A DNA stretch of 64,000 nt from Plasmodium brasilianum (lineage: Eukaryota; Apicomplexa; Aconoidasida; Haemosporida; Plasmodiidae): the NCBI RefSeq assembly GCF_023973825.1, contig NC_090127.1, positions 1,646,001 to 1,710,000 on the forward strand, written 5' to 3'. Below are positions 24,273-34,600 of the stretch, piece after piece (the stretch's first letter is position 1; each line of letters begins with the position of its first letter). Below the pieces are notes generated by a model. That model was given only the letters and a program-made list of their open reading frames with translations, did not search any database and was not told where the DNA came from. Both the position numbers and the translations under genes were made by a program.

Positions 24273-27200
24273 ATGTTTTGATTTCCATACATTATTAAAT
24301 ATTTAGTGCATTATTTTATGTGCTTAGAGTATTACTATATCCTTTTTTTTTAAAACTATTCTAAAAGAAGCGGAGTGATTAGAAATGTTATTCATTTGGA
24401 ATAATACATATATACAAAAACACACATATAAATATATATATATATATGAGCATGCAATTTTTAATAATTTTACACCAAGTTATAGTTCTTATGTTAAAGA
24501 TTCTAATGGATTTGTTTTAGTATCTTTTTACATATTTAAGAAATAATATTTTTTATTATATTATATTCCTTTTTTTTTTTATTTTAGTATCAAATCAAAA
24601 ATAAATCATTCAAGGAAACAAACAGTTGGATGATAACTTCGTACTATCTTATAAAATAAAATGGAAATAACAAGTAATATACTTTAAATATGCGAAAAAC
24701 TTTTACATATATACATATTCATATACATAATAATTCATACTTATTTAATATTTTGCTTAATTTTCGTTATTTCTTTTATTTTGTTCACATCTAAATTATT
24801 ATATTTACACCTATATACTGTTAACTGTTTTTTTTGATATTTTGATATTTAAAATGAAAATCTATTTGTACCTTTATTATGTTCGTCCTTCCTTACCTTT
24901 TTTGTTTATTTATTCTTTTTACAGTTCTTATTTAATTATATTTATAATAACATTAACTACTATGCATTTATTCTATTATAATTTAATTCTATATTTTGCA
25001 CTAATCATATAAGAGTTAAAAAATATATATGTTAAATTATAAAATTTCAGAATAAGATATATTTTGAAAACTAATTTAATTCAAAAATTATGCAATTGTT
25101 TTTGTGGCTTCCTTTTGTTATATTCGTAATTTTTCTCATGATTTATTAAAAAAAAAAAATATTTTATTTTTTCAACAAAAGTTAAAAATAAAATGCAGTA
25201 TTTGTATTACCTCAAGGATTAATTTAAACTTTTATATTTAATATAAATCACAGGTGCATAGGTAAAACGTCATATATACCAGCAAACATTTTTATACATA
25301 TATAGTTTTAACAATATAATAGTATATACATATATATATATATATATATTTATCTATGTACGTATATAAAATAAGGCTATTTTTGGCCACGCATCATCGC
25401 AGTTCTTTGAACCTATTAACTATTTAATACATAAATCAGTTAAATATAAATACTTCCCAAAACATTTATGAAAAAAAAAATAAAAGAAAAAAACATGGTT
25501 ATGTTTTCTTCTATATATCAAGAATAGGATATTAAACAAGAATAAAATTAAGCGGAATACCCTTATAAACAATATCAAATTATTTATTAAAAAAAAGAAA
25601 AAGAAAGTAAAATTATTTTTATACACTTGTTCACTAATTCCTTCATTTTTGAGGAAAATACGAAGTACATATTGAGAAAAAAGTAGTATGGTCTTTAAAT
25701 CAAAACAATGTAGTCCAATGAAAGTGATCTGTTTAAAATTTTTTTACATGTTTTTAAGTTCTACCTTTAGTTAAAACTTTTTTAAGAATATTTTAATTAT
25801 AAATACATTTCTTATTAGTGCCAACAATTTTTAAGTTTTTTTTTTTTTTTCCTCTATTTTTATTTTATGGTTTATTACTGTGCGGAAAATCGTCTTTTAG
25901 CAAAATAAATCCACAAATTTCAAGAACATATTTTTTATTTTATTATTTACGAAATATTTAAAACTGAAGTTGTTTTAGAAAAATTTATTCATATTAAATA
26001 AAAAACAGAAAGAAAATATGTAAAAATTTCATTTAAAATAAGTGTCCATAAATAGAAATTCATTTTTTCATTCTTTCTATTTTGGTATCGTAAAATACTT
26101 GTATTTAAAAAAAATTGCCAATTTTTGTTCTTTCTCTTCTTTTTGAAGGTGCAATAGAAATAATTAATTAAAAGGTGTTTATTTTTATGTTGATTCAAAT
26201 ATTTATCTATATATAAAAGAGAAAAAAAAAATTAATACGCCGTACTATTGTATGCATATTATTACAATAGTTACCATATGACATACATTTTTTTTTTCTT
26301 TTTACGTACTAACATTATTTGCATTTGAATTGAATAAATATCATTAGCTTCTTTATAAGGAACAACGGAAGTGTAATATACCCATGAATCCTTTTTTTTT
26401 TTTTTTTTAATCTATTCATAACATTTTTTAAATTAAAACTTATTAAATGTCCTTCCGAATTCACATTATTTACGCTGCGTATATTGAAAATTTTTATGTT
26501 TTATTAATGATCTTGTAAAAAGGGAAAAGCGCATTACTTGGAATGCATAACCCTGCATTTATTGTATTTACTTTTTCGTTAAAAAAAAAATAAAAAGAAC
26601 ATAACTTTTAATACCTCCTTTTTTAGTTATAATATATAACAATTTCCACACAACGTGCAGTTCCACGTACTTGCGTATGTGCAAATATATATATATATGT
26701 ATAAATGTATATATATAAACAAAATATAATTTGCGTAAATTTTCATATTTGTCGATAAATCACCGTTTTATATGTTAAAGACCTTTATAGTACAAATATT
26801 TGTAAAGTTTTAATATATTACAGAAAAAAATATACAAACTTTTCATTCTTTTGTAAGTTAAATTCTATTTTATTCATTTATATATCTATCTTTTTTTTTT
26901 TACCCCTCCAAAGTTACGTTTGTTAATTCTTAGTTGTTAGCATAAATTATTATGAAATTTTTTAAATGTATACAAAGAAGAAATGTACACATGTAACTTT
27001 CCTTTTTGCCACAACATAGTGTTTTTCCGTTTTTAGCATTTTCATTTAATATGACTTGTTATTTATCAAAAAAATATTACATTTTAATGTTAGAGCAAGA
27101 AAATACGTGCCCACAATAACAGTTAACCGTTTGGTAGTTTTGAGCATTACAAATATATTTGGAATATTATGCATTTTTGGATGAATATATTTAAATATAT

Positions 27201-28117
27201 CTATATTTAAACACATTTATTATTGTTATCACTGTTTCACTAGGAAATTGTTTGCAAACTTACTGTTATGTTATAGTTTGTGTAATTTCAACTTTAGTTT
27301 TTTCCAATTTTTTCAATTTTCATTTTTTCCAGTTTTTTTATTTTTAATTTAGTCTCGATCAGTGTAAATTAATTCTTAACATATTAATTTTCATTCAATA
27401 AAATTTATTGTTTTGTTTTGTTTTGTTTTATAATATACATTTTTCTTTTTTCTTTTTTTTTGTTTTGTTGTTGCTGCATATCAGCTACTATTGTTTTAAA
27501 AAATAAATAGGAAAGCGTATTTTATAATAGTATCATTAGTATGACTCTTTGTATATTATGTTTTATTAATTTATACAATTATTTCCATTTATAATTTTTT
27601 TTTTTTTTTTTTTTTTGTTATATCATTATGCATATGAAAGTTTTTTGCAGTATACGACTATTACAATTTTTTGTTGTATTTTTCTTTTGATATATGTATC
27701 TATATATACATTACTTTTATTATAAATTTGTATCTTTTGTGGTGTCCTTTTTTTTTTTTTTTTATTTCTTTTTCCTTTTTCATGTCAATACTTTTTTTTT
27801 TGCATATATTTTTTTATTTTTTTACTACTTATATGACTCATATTATTATTTCACATTTTATTTTCTCATATATTGGGTTACTCCATTATTCAGAGTACAC
27901 ACTACATCATATGTTTATGTCCAAAGGAAAAATGTATTTTCTTAAAACGAATTATATGTAATATTGGTATGTACTGATAAATATGTCAAATATTCGTATA
28001 TATATAGTAAATCAAGGAAGATAAGAAAAACGCTGTTATCATTTTCCCTTTTTTTATATCCTTTTACAAATATACATATATACGTACATATATGCTCACA
28101 TACATACCTATGTGTAA

Positions 28118-28159
<42 letters not shown>

Positions 28160-28672
28160 ATTTGTTTATATTTGTGTACCTTTTGAAGTTGTAAATCTAC
28201 CTTTGTCATTATTTAAAATGTGATTTACTAATTTCACTTCTGAATGGGGAATAAGAACAAAAGGACAATTCTTAATAAAAAATAATTAAAATGGATAAAA
28301 ATATAAGAGCAAACAGAACTCAATAAGAGCTCTTTCATTTTACTTAGAGATTACTCAAAAAAAAAAAAAAATAATAATAAAATATTGTGAAATATTGTGA
28401 AATATTGTGAAATAAGCAAAAAACAAAAAAAAAAAAAAGAAAAATATGAAAAAAAAAAAAAAAAAAAAAAGGAAAAATACAAGAATAAAAAAAATAGTAA
28501 AAGGCTAAATTCTGGCACGAACTTCACATTATTTTAAAGTATTAATAGAGCTAATATTTACAGATTCAATGTCCTTTCAGTTTGAATTTCCTTGCACAAT
28601 TATGTGGTGTTAATTTTCCATATCAAAAAAGAGAAAGAAAAAAAAAAAAATTTCATATGAATATCTTTTAGT
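24273..28672. other. Long divergent intergenic region (LisH gene / formin 2)
   Basis: About 4.4 kb between two divergent start codons, the largest gap in the window, so it must contain both promoters and 5' leaders. It is A/T-rich, with (TA)n at 25325-25350 and 28115-28155, a three-fold AATATTGTGA repeat at 28380-28412, and poly(A) tracts just upstream of formin. Small frames (25420-25626, 25989-26198, 27671-28194) are low-complexity. No convincing gene or RNA. Confidence 0.6.
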
Positions 28673-31600
28673 ATGAATTATAAGCATTTAGAGAGAAACC
28701 ACAAAGAAACAAAGAAAAAAAAGAATGAACAAAGAAGTACAACAAATGAAAAAGAAAAAGATGAGAATAAACATGGTGAAAATTCAAATTACGACCATAA
28801 TGATCTGGAAATGAAAGTGGAACAGAATGATTCAATGAGTAGAAAAAAAAGAATTGCAAAGGATACTCTTTGGAATATTGAAAATTTTAAAGAGGCTGAA
28901 GAAAATGTTATGTGTTCTAATAAATTTGCTATAAATGATATATCAGATGATAATATGAATGATAAGGAGAAAATCATTTTTGACCATTTTGGAAATATGG
29001 AAAGAAAAAAATATCTCATTGGAGCACAAAAAAGAAGAGGAAATGATACGTACAAAAACAGAGTGAATGATAATAAATATAACCAAATAACAGGATTGAA
29101 TTTATCAAATTATCTATTAGTACCAGATGAAATAAGACATAAATATACAAAAACGTACTTATTTCAAATATCAAAAAGGTTACTTGTAATGAAAAAACCA
29201 TGGAGATTACCGAAAAATGTAGAATTACAAATTAATAATGTATACCATTTGTCTAATTACATAAAAGTATTAGAAAGAATTTCAAGTGAATATTTAAATG
29301 ATCCTCCAATAAATTATTATTTTAGAGGATTAGAATTATATAATAAAAATGTATTTGCAAATATAGATTATTTATTAAAAAAAGTAGATATTAAAAAAAA
29401 TCCAAAAAATGTACAATATACAAATTTAATAAAAGTGAATGAATGTTATTATGATTTAAGTACATTTGGAAAATCTCAGAATACCATATTTTATCAATCC
29501 TATGTCATATGGGATATACATGGTAGTAGTTTAACATTAGAACAAGAATATGATAGTCTATTTGATTCTCAAATTATGGATTATAATTTTGGAGAAAAGG
29601 AATATCCGAATTTAAAATATATTTTAAGTATCTGTAGTTCTATCTTATTTTGGTTAAATTTTAATAAGAAGGATAATTTTGCAATTATAAATTATCATAG
29701 AAGCAGCTCTTTCATTTTGTTAATTTTTTCATGTGTCATGTTAGTCCTTGATAACTCATTATCATTTGATCAAATTCAAGAAATTTTGTACAAATCATCA
29801 AAAATAAATAATAGTGACAAGGAGAATGAAGAGGACAACATGAAGAACACAGATATTTCTTCCAACTACTTTGGGAATGAATATCAAAATTATTCGAATA
29901 ACGAAAATTCAGATACCATGTTTAATATGTTGTGTAAGAAAAGCGGTGAGAGGGGTCTCTGCGGAATAAGTGGAAATACTAGTAGTTCAAAAATTCCTAA
30001 CAATAAAAAATATAGAAATAATGATGACGAGAATAACTGCTTTTCAAATGTTGTTTACACTAATAAGAGGGAAGTTTCTGATTCTGGTCATATTTACCGT
30101 TTTAACAATTTCATTAACTTGGATGATTCTAATTTTATGGACAATTTAAATAAAAAGGACAATATTTTTTCAAAAAAGGAGTATGATAAAGATGATATTG
30201 ATCTCTGCAATAAAATGCAAAACCATACGTTAAATTTAGGAAGTAAAAGTGGAATGTATGATAACGAATTAGATAATTCCAAAAATAAAAAGAGAACAAA
30301 ATTTTCAAATTCTTGGGGTTTTGGGTTGACAAATAGAGAAACATGTAAAAATGAGAATAAAATTAAAGATCATCATTTCTGGATTCCTTTTGATTATTGG
30401 AAATCATCTCATAAGAGATACTTTTTTTATATGTATGAATTAATTAAAAATAAAAACAAAAAAATTGAAAATATTCCATTTAAGTTAAAAAGCATTATTT
30501 TTAGTGACTATGTGGTATGCTCAGTTTCAGTAGAAGTTTATGAAATAATATATAAAGACAATAAGGATTTGAATTTGGATCTTTCGTCAGAATACGAAAC
30601 TGATAAAAGTAGCGAGATACCAACGGAAGAATGTCCAATGGATCGAGGTATAAACGAGGGATATTCTGTTGAGGGGGAAGGAGAAGGAGAAGAGAAAGAA
30701 GTGGAGGAGGAAAGAAAACAACAAAGAATACATCAACAACTACTACAAAGACAAAGATGTACTTCATATGGAGAAAAAGAATCAAGGCAGAAAATGTCAC
30801 CATTAGACGATATTTTAATGGATTTTGGAGACACTTATACTCATTGCATTAATGAAGTGCGTGAGGAAGAAGATAAGGACAGATGTTTTAATAGAAAAAT
30901 ATCCAATGAAAAAGGCGTTATAAATAATAGAAAACATTTTTACATTGATAATAATGCGATGTATTCTAAAATTATCAGTTGTCGCAACTCCCAATCAGAA
31001 CAAGAGGAACCAAGTAATTTAAATATTTTGAACCATGCACCTAGTACCCATGATGATGATGTATCATTCTTGGAAAATAATAAAAGAAATGGTAAAAAAC
31101 AGAACATTAATAAATTAAGAGATAAAAATTATTATCGAACAACCAAAAGGGTAAAAAATAAAATTTCAAGAGCATCATCTGTTTATAATTTAAGTAACTG
31201 TTCAGATACATATAATGAAAATATAGAAATAGAATCATTACATTCATTTAGTGTTAATTCAGATATAAATTATAAAAAAAATTTAGAAGAAAACAAAAAA
31301 GTATCAAATCAACATGCTCATACTACCTCTGGCAGTTCTAATCATAGTTTTAATTTAAGACATAAAATGAAGCAATTTGTTACTACATTTTCACCTAGAT
31401 CCTTTTACTCAAATTCATCTGTTAAATCGAATTCATTAGTAGAGCATACACGAAAACATAAAAATGAGGATATTCAATGCGGTAGAACTGTACAAAGGGG
31501 TGAGAAAAAAGGTGATATGTTTTTTAATAGAAAAACAAAAACTGTGGATTATAATGAAAACAAAGATAGCGCTTACGTTGCAGATAGGTGTATGTCTAGC

Positions 31601-34600
31601 CATAAGATGAAGAATATTAGAGAAATGTCAAAAAAGGAAGAAGAAGGACGGGAGGAGGAGGAGGAAGAAAAAGAAGAAATATCAGTCGGAGAATTAGGAA
31701 ACAAGAAAAATAATCAAAAAAAAGAAGAAAAAAAGTACAATTTTTTAAGTAAAAATAGGAATAAAAGTAAAAAAAAAGCAGAAAATAAAACAAAAGCTTC
31801 TTCACCTGCTAAATCTGGTTATGAATATTTTTTAAAATGTAATAATTTAAGTTATAATATTATATCATCCTATGAAAAAAATAAGAAAAAATATGTAACA
31901 ATTGATTTCACCCATGATGCAGAAGGAAATACAAAAGAGCATATAATAAGTGGTGATATTTTAATATTAATTGGTCATAAAAATATAGAAAAATTTCATA
32001 AAGGATTTTCTAGTTCTTACTCATTTCACTCAGGATTCTTAAGAAAAGCTACTTCAGAAATTATACATATAAGAAAAGATGATATGGATATAAATAGTAA
32101 CTATGAATGTTATATTCCAGATAGTATGAAATTATCCATAGTTTTAGACTCAGCAACAAAGAATGAATGTATGAAAGCATATAAAAAAAGTTTAAAAATG
32201 AACAACAAAATTGAAGATTTGAAAGAGTTAAAAATGTTTGAAAAAAAAAAACTGCTTTCATCAAATGGCGCAGAAAATGGTATTTTCAATTTCTGTGAAA
32301 ATGAATGTGAATACTCCGCATCTGATGGGAAAAACCATCTTTGGAGAAAAATAGATTCTGTGGAAAAAATGAAAAGGAAGAAGATGGAAATACAAAAAGT
32401 TAAGGATGAAGATTACAAGGGTGGTAAGACCGAGTTCAAAAGGGAAGGGGGAAGAGGAGGAGGGGAAGAAAAAAAGGGGGTTGAAAAATGGCGCAATAAA
32501 ATAATGAAGAATAAGGAAAACGAAGGAGAGAAGGAAGCGGAGGATGAGAAGGAAAAGAATAATGAAAAAGAAGAGGAAGAGGAAGAAGAGAATGAGGGAC
32601 AAGAAAAAAAAGAGGGGGAGGAAACACAGCAAATACGTCATCCGCACTCAGAAGGTCTACATCACAAAAGAACAGAAAAGAATGAACAACGACATAACGT
32701 GGATATTAATAATAACAAAAAGATTGATTTTAACTCAAAAATTAATTATAATGGATACTCATTATTTAGTGAAAAAGAGTCAAAAATAAAATATAACACA
32801 ATAAATATAACTCAACTGTTAACGTCATTATTTGGTTTTAAACATAGGCAAGATAAATATTCTTTAATGAAAAAACAAAATATGGGTCCTTTACTGCCAG
32901 TTAAAAGATCGTATTCAAATTTAATACCATTAAAAGATTATTTGCAAAGACAGTATGAAGTAATTACAAAGCCATCAGAAAGTTTGTATAACTTCGTCAA
33001 ATATCATGTTCAAAAGGTTAATTTTTCATTAGTACATTATTTAAAAAATATAACTTATTTATCAAATTTAAAAATATATTTTTCTCTAAAAGTGTGTAAT
33101 AATGATTTAAATAAGTCATTAAATTTTATTGTATCTATATGGGGAGTCAAAATGTTAAAAAGAAAATGTTGTACCAATTACAAAACAGCATTAAATAAAT
33201 TTTCTCAATATGATAACCAATTTAAGAAAATAAAAAGTGGGATCTATGATGTTAGTATAAAGTCTTCTTCCAATTCTACTAAACATGCAAATGTTTTAGA
33301 AAGTCTAAGCGAAATGGAGTGTTTGAGCCATACAAATGTTGAGAGCTACGAAAGAATAAATGATAGTATGAGTAATTACCCGGAAGATGTACATAATTTA
33401 TGGAATGAAGCGCATAGTGTTGTGTATGAAGATGTGAACGTTAAGGAAATTAGTTCCTCGTTTAATTTGGAGGGGGGGGTTCTATCGAGCAGAGAGTGGG
33501 AAAAGGAGCTAAAGCAGTATAAGGTGCGTGAAATGGAAATAATTGAGAAAAGTGAAGTTGAGAGTAAGGTGAAAAGTGAGGCGAAAAGTGAGGCGAAAAA
33601 TGAGGAGAAAAATAAGGAGAAAAGTGAAAAACAACATGATTATATAAACAATAAGGATTCTTCTGAAATTATTACAAATATAGACGGAATAAAAATTACC
33701 AAATTAGAAATTAACAAGGACTATCATAAACTGAGAAAGGATGGCAGTACTGAAAAAAAAAAAGCGAATTATGTGGTAAAGAGTGAAATGGAAAAATACG
33801 ACGAGCATAAAGAAGAAAAAATAGAAAATATTGGAAATTTGATAGATGACAAAAGCAAGATTAACACAGAATTAAAAATAGAGGATCAAATTAGTAATAA
33901 TAATGAAGTATTAAAAAAAATTGAGGAAAGTAAATTTTTTTACGCAAAATTACCAAGTGGAGAATTAATTAAACTAAAAGTAAAGGATACCATTGATTTA
34001 AGTACGCATGATAGTATGCCATTATTATTTATTGAATCAATTGAAGATTCGGAACAACTCGCGCGTGCGTTGACTGTAAAGTTAAGTGAAGATTTCAATA
34101 AAAATGAAAATATGATCAGTATGAAACATAAAGGACATGAAGATTGCTTAATTAATGATTTAGAAAAACTGTATGATCAAACAAGAAATCAAAAAAAAAA
34201 TAGCATAGATACAACATTAAGTATTGAAAGTGAGAGTTCCACTAGTTTTAAGTATTCTACTTCTTTCGTAGATTCTTTCGCAACTTCTGCCATAAAATTT
34301 AAGGAAAAAGAGGTACAAAAAGAGGAATTAACTAAAGCAGATAATGTTGTGTCGGGTGCAAATACACCGACAAACGTAAGTGTAAATGTTGGTAATTGGA
34401 TTGAGCTAAATAAAATTGATGCCAATAAGGAAGAGGCGGGTATAATGGAGGCAAAACTGATTGAAGTAAAACTTGCTGAGGGGAGTATGATGGAGGAGAA
34501 ACAGATTGAAGTTAAAGAAGCTAAGGGAACCTTAATGGAGCATAAACGGATTGAGGTGAAACCTACTGAGGGGAGTATGGTGGAGGATAAAAGGAATGAA

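Noticed and set aside
27671..28194. Plus-strand Phe/Tyr-rich frames that look like a membrane protein.
   Set aside because: They follow poly(T) and (TA)n tracts, lack conserved features and have no coding-like composition.
32261..32647. Hydrophobic minus-strand frame inside formin 2.
   Set aside because: Antisense of a Glu/Lys-rich low-complexity segment.
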